From Accumulibacter sp. (GTDB lineage: Bacteria; Pseudomonadota; Gammaproteobacteria; Burkholderiales; Rhodocyclaceae): a DNA stretch of 64,000 nucleotides. The DNA is taken from positions 1 through 64,000 of the forward strand of contig JAFLDO010000022.1 of the NCBI GenBank assembly GCA_017302455.1, given 5' to 3'. The notes under the pieces were generated by a model. It did no database searches. It was not told where the DNA came from and saw nothing but the letters and a program-made list of their open reading frames with translations. A program made the position numbers and the translations under genes. Positions 31,910 through 40,678 of the stretch are shown in pieces; the stretch's first letter is position 1, and each line of letters starts with the position of its first letter.

Positions 31910-33625
31910 ATGAGAGCTGCTGCGATTTTCCAGTACCTGCTATCCGGCGTGCCGCTGCTGGCGACCCTGAGAGACTACCGATTCTCCTGGTTCGGCAAGG
32001 ATTCGATCGCCGGCCTGTCGGCGTGCATCGTCTCGATTCCGTCGGTGATTGCCTATGCCGAGCTCGTGCATCTGCCGCCGATTGCCGGGCTCTACGCGGC
32101 GCTGGCGGCGGCCGTTGGTTACGCGTTGTTTGCCAGTTCGCGGCACGTCATCGCCGGACCGGATGCGGCCATCGGCCTGCTGGCGGGCTCGGCGATCCTG
32201 CCGCTGGCGGCGGGCGACCCGGCGCGCATCGTCTTTTTGGCTGCCGTGCTCAGCATCATGTCCGGCGGCGTGCTGCTGCTCGCCGCTCGACTGAAGCTCG
32301 GCGTCATTGCCGACCTGTTGTCCCGGCCGGTGCTCATCGGCTACCTGAACGGGGCGTCGCTGGTGCTCATTGCCACCCAACTGGGCAAGATGTTCGGCAT
32401 CAAAACCGAAGGCGAGGAGTTCTTCGAACTGGTCTATACGGTGATCGAGAAATTGCCGCAGACGCAGCTGCCGACCTTCCTTCTGGGCGTGCTCCTGGTC
32501 GGTTTGCTGGTGGCTCTCGCGCGTTGGCTGCCACGTGTCCCTGGCGCGCTGGCCGTCTGTGCCGTCGCGATTCTCGCCACTTTCTTCCTGGATCTCGGCA
32601 GCTACGGCATTGCCTTGGTCGGCACGGTGCCGTCGGGCGTGCCGCAGTTGACGATCCCCAGCTTCCGCTGGGGAGACATCGCCGCGCTCGCTCCCGCCGC
32701 CGTGGCGATCGCCTTTCTCGCGTTTTCCGACGGCATTCTGCTGGCCCAGACCTTTGCCGAGAAGAACGGCTATGAGGTACAGCCAAACCGGGAGCTCGTG
32801 GCGCTTGGTTCGGCGAACATTCTTGCCGGCCTCTGGCAGGGATTCCCGGTTTCCGCCAGCCAGTCGCGGACGTCGATCGTCGATGCCTCCGGCGGCAAGT
32901 CACAGGTCGCGCAACTGGTGCTGGCCGTGGGTTTGCTCCTCTTCCTGTTCTTCCTGACCGGATTGATCGCGCTGTTGCCGAAGGTCGCCCTCGGCGCGAT
33001 CCTCATCGTCACCGCCATCGGCATGCTGGAGATGGCTTCGCTCGTCGGTCTCTACAGGATCGACCGTGTCGAGTTCGCCATCGCCCTGGGCGTGACGGCG
33101 GCCATACTGGTGGCCGGGGTCGTGCCGGGAATCATCCTTGGCTTGTTGCTGTCGCTGATCACCGTTCTCGTCGAGATTTCGCGGCCCGGCGACGCGGTAC
33201 TTCGCCGGCGCCTCCTCGACGGCAGGTTCCATGACTGCCGGGATGATGAGGAAGCAGAGAGTGTGCCCGGTCTGCTCGTCTATCGGCCCTACGCGCCGCT
33301 GGTCTTCGCCAATGCGCGGCATGTGATGACGCGCATTCGTACGCTGGTCGACGAGGCCGATCCACCGGTCAAGTGGCTGGTCATCGACGCGCAGGCGATC
33401 CATGACATGGATGTCACCGCCGCGCAGCGTTTCGCGGAACTTCACCGGGAACTGGCCGACGAGGGCGTTGACGTGAAGATCGCCGACGCGCCCCGACCAT
33501 TCCTCGAGGAGCTTGCCAAGGTCGGGCTTTCCGAGGAGATTGGTGGCAACGACTTCTTCGTCTCGGTCAAGAAGGCGGTCGAGGCCTACGACCGCGAGTT
33601 CGCGGGCGGCGGATCGGTACGCTGA
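31910..33625 (+). CDS. SulP-family anion transporter with STAS domain
   Basis: A 571-residue inner-membrane protein of the SLC26/SulP family. The N-terminal 400 residues contain about 10-14 hydrophobic helices with the family pattern DSIAGLSACIVSIPSVIAYA near residue 30. The C-terminal 130 residues form a STAS domain (GLLVYRPYAPLVFANARHVM, then WLVIDAQAIHDMDVTAAQRF). Members move sulfate, bicarbonate or other anions; which one cannot be decided here. The ATG at 31910 begins the normal domain start; the frame is open upstream but unrelated. No carbonic anhydrase gene is adjacent. Confidence 0.9.
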   Translation: MRAAAIFQYLLSGVPLLATLRDYRFSWFGKDSIAGLSACIVSIPSVIAYAELVHLPPIAGLYAALAAAVGYALFASSRHVIAGPDAAIGLLAGSAILPLAAGDPARIVFLAAVLSIMSGGVLLLAARLKLGVIADLLSRPVLIGYLNGASLVLIATQLGKMFGIKTEGEEFFELVYTVIEKLPQTQLPTFLLGVLLVGLLVALARWLPRVPGALAVCAVAILATFFLDLGSYGIALVGTVPSGVPQLTIPSFRWGDIAALAPAAVAIAFLAFSDGILLAQTFAEKNGYEVQPNRELVALGSANILAGLWQGFPVSASQSRTSIVDASGGKSQVAQLVLAVGLLLFLFFLTGLIALLPKVALGAILIVTAIGMLEMASLVGLYRIDRVEFAIALGVTAAILVAGVVPGIILGLLLSLITVLVEISRPGDAVLRRRLLDGRFHDCRDDEEAESVPGLLVYRPYAPLVFANARHVMTRIRTLVDEADPPVKWLVIDAQAIHDMDVTAAQRFAELHRELADEGVDVKIADAPRPFLEELAKVGLSEEIGGNDFFVSVKKAVEAYDREFAGGGSVR

Positions 33626-33643
33626 GCAAGGCGCTGCAGCGAC

Positions 33644-34108
33644 GTGTTCGAAATCGTCCTCGTCGAGCCGGAAATCCCGCCCAATACGGGGAACGTCATC
33701 CGCCTCGCCGCCAATACCGGCTGTCGTCTGCACCTGGTGAAGCCGCTGGGATTCGACCTCGCCGACAGGAACCTGCGCCGCGCCGGACTCGACTATCACG
33801 AATACGCCGAAGTCAGGGTGCATGATGACTGGCCTGCCCTGCGCGTCGCGCTTGTCGGGCGGCGCCTCTTCGCCTGCACCACCCGGGCGGCGCGGACGAT
33901 CGCCGACAGACGCTTCGCCGCCGGCGACGTTTTCGTGTTTGGTTCCGAAACGCGTGGCCTGCCGGCCGCCGTCCTGGCCGAGTTTGCCGATGACTGGCGC
34001 TTGCGTTTGCCGATGCTGCCCGGCCAGCGCAGCCTGAACCTGTCGAATGCCGTGGCCGTTACCGTCTTCGAGGCGTGGCGCCAGCAGGCCTACGCCGGAG
34101 GCGTGTGA
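33644..34108 (+). CDS. trmL: tRNA (cytidine(34)-2'-O)-methyltransferase
   Basis: A 154-residue SPOUT-class RNA methyltransferase that modifies the wobble base of tRNA-Leu in homologues. It has the expected N-terminal FEIVLVEPEIPPNTGNVIRL, the GSETRGLP motif near residue 105 and the knotted C-terminal LPMLPGQRSLNLSNAVAVTV segment. Length is typical of TrmL. I use the GTG at 33644 because the conserved domain begins immediately at it. Confidence 0.92.
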   Translation: MFEIVLVEPEIPPNTGNVIRLAANTGCRLHLVKPLGFDLADRNLRRAGLDYHEYAEVRVHDDWPALRVALVGRRLFACTTRAARTIADRRFAAGDVFVFGSETRGLPAAVLAEFADDWRLRLPMLPGQRSLNLSNAVAVTVFEAWRQQAYAGGV

Positions 34109-34126
34109 CGCGGCGACGCCAGCGGT

Positions 34127-35203
34127 TCAGCCGGCGTTGCGTGCTGGCAGCACGTCTCGCAGCAGCGTGGCAGCGTCGAGAATCATCTTCTCGGTGGTCG
34201 GCCAGTCGACGCAGGCGTCGGTGACCGAGCAGCCGTACTGGAGCTGGTCGAGATCTTCGGGGATCGCCTGGTTGCCGGCGACGATGTTCGATTCGACCAT
34301 CATGCCGACCAGCGACCGGTTGCCGAGACGCACCTGATTGACGACGTCGGCCATCACCAGTGGCTGCAGGTCATGCTTCTTGTAGCTGTTGGCATGCGAG
34401 CAGTCGACCACGATATTGGTCGGCAAACCGGCCTTGCGCAGTGCCTGTTCGGCCATCTGCACACTCACCGTGTCGTAGTTCGGACGGCCATCGCCGCCGC
34501 GCAGGACGAGGTGGCCATACCGGTTGCCACGCGTCCGGACGATCGACGTGCGTCCCTGGCCGTTGATGCCGAGGAAGCTGTGCGGTCGCGAGGCGGAAAG
34601 GATGGCGTTGACGGCGATGCCGACATCGCCGTTGGTGCCGTTCTTGAAACCGACCGGCGTCGACAGGCCTGACGATATCTCGCGGTGCGTCTGCGACTCG
34701 GTGGTGCGGGCGCCGATCGCCGTCCACGAAATCAGGCCGCCCAGATACTGCGGCGAAATCGGGTCGAGCGCCTCGGTGCCGGCGGGTAGTCCCAGTTCGG
34801 CAAGTTCGAGGAGAAACTGGCGTGCCTTCTGCATCCCCTGATCGACGTGGAAGGAGTCGTCCATGTCCGGGTCGTTGATGTACCCTTTCCAGCCGGTTGT
34901 CGTACGTGGCTTTTCGAAGTAGACGCGCATCACCAGGTAGAGCGTGTCGCCGACCGCGTCGGCGAGCGCCTTGAGACGGCGCGCATAGTCCAGCCCCGCC
35001 AGCGGGTCGTGGATCGAGCACGGGCCGACGACGACGAACAGACGATGGTCCCGGCGGTCGAGGATGTTGCGCAACACCTCGCGGTCGCGCCTGACCTCCC
35101 CGGCCGCGCTCGCGGAGAGCGGCAGGCGGGCCGCGATCTCGTCCGGCGAAGGCATGGGGTCGAAGGCGCTGACGTTGATGTTGTCGATGTCGAGGGTGGT
35201 CAT
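34127..35203 (-). CDS. aroG: 3-deoxy-7-phosphoheptulonate (DAHP) synthase
   Basis: A 358-residue class I DAHP synthase, catalysing the first committed step of aromatic amino acid synthesis from PEP and erythrose-4-phosphate. Diagnostic segments are VVGPCSIHD near residue 58, MRVYFEKPRTTTGWKGYIND near 92, and the metal-binding VDCSHANSYKK near 265. It is the AroF/G/H type; which aromatic feedback applies cannot be told reliably. It is followed on the same strand, upstream in coordinates of mfd, with 13 bases between. Confidence 0.94.
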   Translation of the reverse strand: MTTLDIDNINVSAFDPMPSPDEIAARLPLSASAAGEVRRDREVLRNILDRRDHRLFVVVGPCSIHDPLAGLDYARRLKALADAVGDTLYLVMRVYFEKPRTTTGWKGYINDPDMDDSFHVDQGMQKARQFLLELAELGLPAGTEALDPISPQYLGGLISWTAIGARTTESQTHREISSGLSTPVGFKNGTNGDVGIAVNAILSASRPHSFLGINGQGRTSIVRTRGNRYGHLVLRGGDGRPNYDTVSVQMAEQALRKAGLPTNIVVDCSHANSYKKHDLQPLVMADVVNQVRLGNRSLVGMMVESNIVAGNQAIPEDLDQLQYGCSVTDACVDWPTTEKMILDAATLLRDVLPARNAG

Positions 35204-35216
35204 GGCTTGGGCGCCT

Positions 35217-38200
35217 TCACTTGCTGAGTTGATGGATGATGTCTTTGACGGCGGCGACGCGGTCGGCGAGCGTCGCGCAATGGCGCTTGAGGAGCAGCTT
35301 GTCTTGTCCGGCCAGCCGGTAATTGCGGTTCTTCGTGATCAGGTCGATGATGCGCGTCGGCTCGATGGGCGGGTCAGGCTGGAACTGTACGACGATTTGC
35401 TCGGTCGTGGCGTCGAGCTTGCTGATGCCGAGCGGTTTGCAGAGCAGCCGCAGCCGATGGCTGTCGAGCAGCGCGCGCGCCTGCGGCGGCAGGTCGCCGA
35501 AGCGGTCGATGAGTTCTTCCTGCAACTCGCCGAGTTCGTCGGCGACGGTGCAGTTGGCCAGGCGCTTGTAGAGAGTCAGCCGGTCATGGACGTCCGGAGC
35601 ATACTGGTCGGGGAGCAGAGCCGGCGTGTGCAGGTTGATCTCGGTGGCGATCGCCAGCGGCTGCATCGGGTCGGGCTCCTTGCCCTGCTTGAGTGCCGCG
35701 ACGGCGCGGTTGAGCATCTCGGTGAACAGGTTGAAGCCGACCTCCTGCATTTCGCCAGACTGGCTGTCGCCGAGCACTTCGCCGGCGCCGCGTATTTCGA
35801 GGTCGTGCATGGCGAGATAGAAACCGGCACCCAGTTCGTCCATCATCTGGATCGCTTCGAGGCGTTGACGGGCCTGTTTGTTGAGTGCCGTCTCGTCGTG
35901 CGTCAGCAGATAGGCGTAGGCCTGGTGGTGCGATCGGCCGACGCGGCCGCGTAGCTGATGCAACTGGGCAAGACCGAACTTCTCGGCGCGATTGATGATG
36001 ATGGTGTTGGCGTGTGGGTTGTCGATTCCCGTCTCGATGATTGTCGTGCACAGCAGGACGTTGGCCCGGCGTTGCGTGAAGTCACGCATCACGCGCTCGA
36101 GATCGCGCTCCTTGAGTTGCCCGTGGCCGACGACGATGCGTGCCTCCGGCAACAGCTTGCCGAGCTTGTCGCGCATGTTCTCGATGGTGTCGACTTCATT
36201 GTGCAGGAAATAGACCTGGCCACCGCGCTTGAACTCGCGCAGCAGCGCCTCACGGATGATGCCGTCGGAGAAGCGGGTGACGAAGGTCTTGATCGCCAGT
36301 CGCTTCTGCGGCGCGGTGGCGATGACCGAGAAATCGCGCAGGCCTTCGAGCGACATGCCGAGTGTGCGCGGGATCGGCGTTGCGGTCAGCGTCAGCACGT
36401 CGACTTCGGCGCGCAGCGCCTTCAGTGCTTCCTTCTGGCGGACGCCGAAGCGGTGTTCCTCGTCGATGACGACGAGCCCCAGGCGACTGAATTGCACGTC
36501 CTTCTGCAGCAGTCGATGCGTACCGATGATGATGTCGAGTTTGCCGTCGGCCAGTTCCCTGAGGGCCTGGCTGGCCTCCCTGGCCGTCTTGAAGCGCGAC
36601 AGTTCGGCGATGCTCACCGGCCAGTCGGCAAAGCGGTCGCTGAACGTCTGGTGGTGCTGTTCGCAGAGCAGCGTGGTCGGGCACAGAACGGCCACCTGCC
36701 GGCCGCCGGCCACGGCGCAAAAGGCTGCGCGCAGGGCCACCTCGGTCTTGCCGAAGCCGACATCGCCACAGACGAGACGGTCCATCGGCCGCCCCGATTG
36801 CATGTCTTCGATCACGGCGTTGATCGCTGCCGCCTGATCCGCCGTTTCTTCAAAACCGAACCCGTCGGCAAAGGCGTCGTAGTCATGTGCCTTGAACTGG
36901 CAGGCGTGACCCTGTCGCGCTGCACGCAGGGCGTAGAGAGCGAGCAGTTCCGCGGCCGTGTCGCGCGCCTGCAAAGCTGCCCGGCGCTTGGCCTTTTCCC
37001 ATTGCGGTGAGCCGAGCGTGTGCAGAGGTGCCGCGTCGGGGTCGGCGCCCGAGTAGCGCGAAATGACGTGCAGTTGCGCTACCGGTACATACAGTCGGGC
37101 GTCGCCGGCATAGTGGAGTTCGAGGAACTCCATGTCGCCTTCGCCAAGGTCGAGGTGGACGAGCCCTTGGTAGCGGGCGATGCCATGCTGTTCATGGACC
37201 ACTGGGGAGCCGACCTTGAGTTCGGTGAGATCGCGCAGCCAGTTGTCGACCGAGGCCTTGCGTTGTGCCGCGTGGCGTGTGCGGCGTGACGGGCTGTCGG
37301 CATACAACTCGGCTTCGGTGATGATCGCCAAGTGATCGACCACGAAGCCGTCGTGCAGCGGTGCCATGGTCAGCGCGAGACGGCTGGGCGAGTCCAGGAA
37401 GTCTGTAAGGCCGGTGCTCGCCGCCGGCTTCAAACCATATTCAGCGAAGAGCCCGGCGAGGGTTTCCCGCCGCCCGGGGGTTTCGGCGACCAGCAGAACG
37501 CGGCCAGCGAAACCGTCGATGAAGGCCTTCAGACGGTGGAGGGGGTCCTCGGCCCGGCGGTCAACGGCCAGCGGTGGCAAGCTGTGCACCGGCCCGTCGT
37601 CGCCGGCCGCGATGTCCACCCGGGCGTAGGCCTTGGCGGCGACGAAAAAGGGTTCCTCGGCCAGGAAGAGATCCGCCGGTGGCAGCAGCGGGTGCGTCCG
37701 GTCGCCGGAGAGCATCGTGTAGCGCGACTGCGCCTCACGCCAGAAGGCGCGAATCGCTTCCGGGACGTCGCGGTGCAGGCACAGCACGCTATCCTTCGGC
37801 AGGTAGTCGAAGAGCGTTGCCGTTTCCTCGAAGAAGAGCGGCAGCCAGTACTCGATACCGGCAGCGGCAACGCCGTTCGAGACATCCTTGTAGATTCGCG
37901 AGCGGGCCGGGTCGCCTTCGAAGATCTCGCGAAAGCGCTGGCGGAATCGCGCGCGTCCCCTGTCGTCAAGGGGAAACTCGCGCGCCGGCAGAAGGCGTAC
38001 CTCAGGCACCGGATAGAGCGTGCGTTGGTTATCGACGTCGAAGGTCTTGATGCTCTCGATTTCGTTGTCGAAAAGATCGAGGCGGTAAGGCAGCGGTGAC
38101 CCCATCGGGAAGAGGTCAACGATGCCACCGCGGATCGAGTACTCGCCAGGCGCGACGACTTGCGTGACATTCGCATAGCCGGCGAGCGTCAGCTGGGCGC

Positions 38201-38642
38201 GGAACGGTTCAGAGTGGAGCTTCTCGCCCTGCTTGAGGAAGAACGTGTAGGCGGCCAGATAGGCGGCGGGCGAGAGACGATAGACGGCAGTGCTGGCCGG
38301 TACCAGCAGCACGTCGCAATCCCCGCGAGTGACGGCGTAGAGCGTCGCCAGTCGTTCGGAAACCAGGTCGTGGTGGGGCGAGAAGCTGTCATAGGGCAGC
38401 GTTTCCCAATCCGGCAGCAGGCGTACACGCAGATGGGCGGCGAACCACGGGATCTCCTGCAGCAGACGCTGCGCATCGCCGGCGTTGGCGGTCAGCACCG
38501 CCAGCAGGCGCGGCCTGACGCCGTTGCTGGCTGCCGATGCCGCATGGGCGATCAGGAGTGCGTCGGCCGAGCCGGTAAACGATGGGAGATGGAGCCTTTC
38601 GCCGGCCTGGGGCAAAGGCGATCGGGGCAGCGGCAATGACAA
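35217..38642 (-). CDS. mfd: Transcription-repair coupling factor
   Basis: A 1141-residue ATPase that removes stalled RNA polymerase and recruits UvrA. Domain order is usual: UvrB-like region (1-330), a CarD-like RNA polymerase interaction domain (about 470-540, LKVGSPVVHEQHGIARYQGL), the RecG-like motor with GDVGFGKTEVALRAAF near residue 625 and DEEHRFGVRQKE near 728, and a C-terminal TRCF domain. Length and motifs look complete. The first residues before HLPSFTGSAD are poorly conserved, so the true start may be a little downstream. Confidence 0.95.
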   Translation of the reverse strand: MSLPLPRSPLPQAGERLHLPSFTGSADALLIAHAASAASNGVRPRLLAVLTANAGDAQRLLQEIPWFAAHLRVRLLPDWETLPYDSFSPHHDLVSERLATLYAVTRGDCDVLLVPASTAVYRLSPAAYLAAYTFFLKQGEKLHSEPFRAQLTLAGYANVTQVVAPGEYSIRGGIVDLFPMGSPLPYRLDLFDNEIESIKTFDVDNQRTLYPVPEVRLLPAREFPLDDRGRARFRQRFREIFEGDPARSRIYKDVSNGVAAAGIEYWLPLFFEETATLFDYLPKDSVLCLHRDVPEAIRAFWREAQSRYTMLSGDRTHPLLPPADLFLAEEPFFVAAKAYARVDIAAGDDGPVHSLPPLAVDRRAEDPLHRLKAFIDGFAGRVLLVAETPGRRETLAGLFAEYGLKPAASTGLTDFLDSPSRLALTMAPLHDGFVVDHLAIITEAELYADSPSRRTRHAAQRKASVDNWLRDLTELKVGSPVVHEQHGIARYQGLVHLDLGEGDMEFLELHYAGDARLYVPVAQLHVISRYSGADPDAAPLHTLGSPQWEKAKRRAALQARDTAAELLALYALRAARQGHACQFKAHDYDAFADGFGFEETADQAAAINAVIEDMQSGRPMDRLVCGDVGFGKTEVALRAAFCAVAGGRQVAVLCPTTLLCEQHHQTFSDRFADWPVSIAELSRFKTAREASQALRELADGKLDIIIGTHRLLQKDVQFSRLGLVVIDEEHRFGVRQKEALKALRAEVDVLTLTATPIPRTLGMSLEGLRDFSVIATAPQKRLAIKTFVTRFSDGIIREALLREFKRGGQVYFLHNEVDTIENMRDKLGKLLPEARIVVGHGQLKERDLERVMRDFTQRRANVLLCTTIIETGIDNPHANTIIINRAEKFGLAQLHQLRGRVGRSHHQAYAYLLTHDETALNKQARQRLEAIQMMDELGAGFYLAMHDLEIRGAGEVLGDSQSGEMQEVGFNLFTEMLNRAVAALKQGKEPDPMQPLAIATEINLHTPALLPDQYAPDVHDRLTLYKRLANCTVADELGELQEELIDRFGDLPPQARALLDSHRLRLLCKPLGISKLDATTEQIVVQFQPDPPIEPTRIIDLITKNRNYRLAGQDKLLLKRHCATLADRVAAVKDIIHQLSK

Positions 38643-38829
38643 GGGATGCGACTCGCGACTCGACTTCTACAGTGGACTGGTCTGCGCCTGCCGCGCTGGG
38701 CAGTGCAGGAAAAGGGCGGCATTATAGCCGATCGGTCCTGGTCGCCCGCAGCATTCGGCGGCGCCAGGGGTTTGCCGCCGTGCCCGATGCGCTGACGCCG
38801 GGAGGCTGGGGGCTGATCGCGAATTCCCT

Positions 38830-39591
38830 TCAGCGTCCTGGACCGTTCTCCTGGAGTCGCGCGCAGAGGGCGCCGAAGAACTGCGAAGCGCCGGCACGAA
38901 TCGAGTAGTCCGCCGCATCCGACAGTGGCGTCGGGTGCGGATTGACTTCCACCACCGTGGCGCCGGCCCCTTTCGCCCACACCGGCAGGCGGGCGGCGGG
39001 CTGGACGGTAAACGAGGTGCCGACGCAGAAGAACAGATCGGCATTGAGGCTGCGTATCCCCGCCGCCGCAAACACCTCCTCATCGAGCATTTCCCCGAAG
39101 AGGACCAGATCGGGCCGTACCGGTCCGCCACAGTTGGGGCAGGAAAAAGGCTCCACGGCGCTTTGCTCCCAGACGGCAGCGAAACCGCAGCGCCGGTGGC
39201 AGCGTACCCGATGAATCGTCCCGTGGACTTCGAGCACCTGCGCATTGCCGGCTTGCGTATGGTAGCCATCGATGTTCTGGGTGATGATGGTCAGCCGTTT
39301 GCCCTTGCACAGATCCTCGAGGCGGGCGATTGCCTCATGGCCGGCGTTCGGATGCCGGTCGTCAACGAGGTTCTTCAATTGCAGCAGCCAGTCCCAGACC
39401 ACACGCGGTTTACGCAGGAATCCTTCGATGCTGGCCACCTCGTCGGGGTCGACGTTGTTCCACAATCCTGTGGCGCCGTCGCGGAAAGTGGGAATGCCGC
39501 TGTCGGCGGAAAGTCCGGCGCCCGAGAAGACGACGACTTCGCGCGCCCGCCGGAGAACCGTGGCAATCGATTCCAGACTCGTTGATAGCAT
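38830..39591 (-). CDS. Sir2-type NAD-dependent protein deacylase
   Basis: A 253-residue sirtuin. NAD-binding GAGLSADSGIPTFRDGATGL is at about 24-43, TQNIDGYHTQAG holds the catalytic Asn-Ile-Asp region near 110, and EVHGTIHRVRC carries the active-site histidine. Four cysteines (RCHRRCGF and SCPNCGG) form the zinc site. I chose the ATG at 39591 because GAGGAGG lies just upstream of it; another ATG at 39609 is possible. The enzyme removes acyl groups from lysines with NAD, and may control acyl-CoA synthetases. No CobB-like partner gene is adjacent. Confidence 0.9.
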   Translation of the reverse strand: MLSTSLESIATVLRRAREVVVFSGAGLSADSGIPTFRDGATGLWNNVDPDEVASIEGFLRKPRVVWDWLLQLKNLVDDRHPNAGHEAIARLEDLCKGKRLTIITQNIDGYHTQAGNAQVLEVHGTIHRVRCHRRCGFAAVWEQSAVEPFSCPNCGGPVRPDLVLFGEMLDEEVFAAAGIRSLNADLFFCVGTSFTVQPAARLPVWAKGAGATVVEVNPHPTPLSDAADYSIRAGASQFFGALCARLQENGPGR

Positions 39592-39951
39592 GACAGCCTC
39601 CTCATTCATGAATGAACGGCCTGCCCTCCCGGCAACTGCCTCCGCACGCGGTGGGCAGGGCCGGCGCCGGCGATGCGGCAAGCTTCTACGCCGCAACCGC
39701 GTCAGTATACGGGGATGGGAGCAGGTGAGGAGAAGGCCGCAATCCGGCCTGCGTGGCGACTCGCCCAGCCCGTGCGAGCACCGTTGCCAAAGACGAATCC
39801 CCATCCATTCGTTGCATAAATACGACACAATGCCAAACCGATGGTTGAAGCCATTCAAGTTTGTATGCTTAAATCGCCCCACTGCGCAAAAATCGCATCG
39901 CTGCATACGCATTCGGACCCAACAGAGATCAATTAATCGAGGAGGAACATC
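39592..39951. promoter_or_regulatory. Divergent sir2 / ompA-1 intergenic region
   Basis: 360 bp without a gene. The AT-rich part at 39815-39950 probably contains the promoter of the first OmpA gene. TTGAAG (39845-39850) and CTTAAA (39868-39873) are 17 bases apart, but the match is weak. GAGGAGGAACATC precedes the TTG start. Confidence 0.35.
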
Positions 39952-40617
39952 TTGAAATCGAAAGTCATTACCACCCTGCTGGCCTCTATCGGCCTTTTCG
40001 TGGCCGCTGGCGCGGCGCAAGCCCAAACCGCTGGTGAGCGCGTTTATGTGATCGACCAACGCGGTGAAGTCGTGATGAGCGGCGCCGGCCTTTGCTGGCG
40101 GACCGGCTTCTGGACACCGGCCGCTGCGGCCAAGGATCCGGCCGGTTGCAAGTGCGACAAGGATTTGCTCCCGAAGGAAGTCTGCGAGCCGATGGTCGCC
40201 AAGGCTGCCCCGGCTGCCGCACCGGCGGCCAAGCCGTCGGGTGACAAGATCACCGTCGCCGCCGACGCGCTGTTCGACTTCAACAAGGCAACCCTGCGTC
40301 CGGAAGGCAAGGCCAAGCTCGACGAAGTGGTCGCCAAGGCCGGCGCCATCAAGCTCGAAGTGATCATCGCCGTCGGTCACACCGACCGCATCGGTTCCGA
40401 TGCCTACAACCAGAAGCTGTCCGAGCGTCGCGCTGCGGCCGTCAAGCAGTATCTGGTGAGCAAGGGTATCGACGCGAATCGTGTCTACACCGAAGGCAAG
40501 GGCAAGAAGAATCCGGTCACCAAGCCCGATCAGTGCCTCGGCAAGACGAGTCCGAAGGTCATCGCTTGCCTGCAGCCTGACCGTCGTGTCGACATCGAAC
40601 TCATCGGCACCAAGTAA
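39952..40617 (+). CDS. OmpA-family outer-membrane/peptidoglycan-associated protein, copy 1
   Basis: A 221-residue exported protein. The signal peptide MKSKVITTLLASIGLFVAAG with an AQA-Q cleavage site is at 1-25. An unusual N-terminal domain with Cys and Trp (SGAGLCWRTGFWTPAAAA, then GCKCDKDLLPKEVCEPMVAK) follows, then an Ala/Pro linker and the OmpA C-terminal peptidoglycan-binding domain (LFDFNKATLRPEGKAKLDEV and GHTDRIGSDAYN). The start is TTG, supported by a strong GAGGAGGAAC signal. There is no room for a beta-barrel, so it is a small OmpA-like periplasmic protein. A near twin lies at 42087-42764. Confidence 0.92.
   Translation: MKSKVITTLLASIGLFVAAGAAQAQTAGERVYVIDQRGEVVMSGAGLCWRTGFWTPAAAAKDPAGCKCDKDLLPKEVCEPMVAKAAPAAAPAAKPSGDKITVAADALFDFNKATLRPEGKAKLDEVVAKAGAIKLEVIIAVGHTDRIGSDAYNQKLSERRAAAVKQYLVSKGIDANRVYTEGKGKKNPVTKPDQCLGKTSPKVIACLQPDRRVDIELIGTK
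40171..40617 (+). repeat. 447-bp repeat, copy 1 (3' part of the OmpA genes)
   Basis: This stretch matches 42318-42764 over its whole length with about six single-base differences counted by eye. The two copies are in direct orientation, about 2.1 kb apart, flanking a deaminase gene. Confidence 0.9.
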
Positions 40618-40631
40618 TCCAGGCCATGCCC

Positions 40632-40661
40632 AAAAAACCCCGCTTCTGCGGGGTTTTTTTT
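40632..40661 (+). terminator. Rho-independent terminator after ompA-1
   Basis: AAACCCCGC-TTCT-GCGGGGTTT with a preceding A-run and a following T-run makes a classic terminator, active in either direction. It ends 18 bases before the deaminase start. Confidence 0.9.
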
Positions 40662-40678
40662 AGCCTCCGCGGTAGATC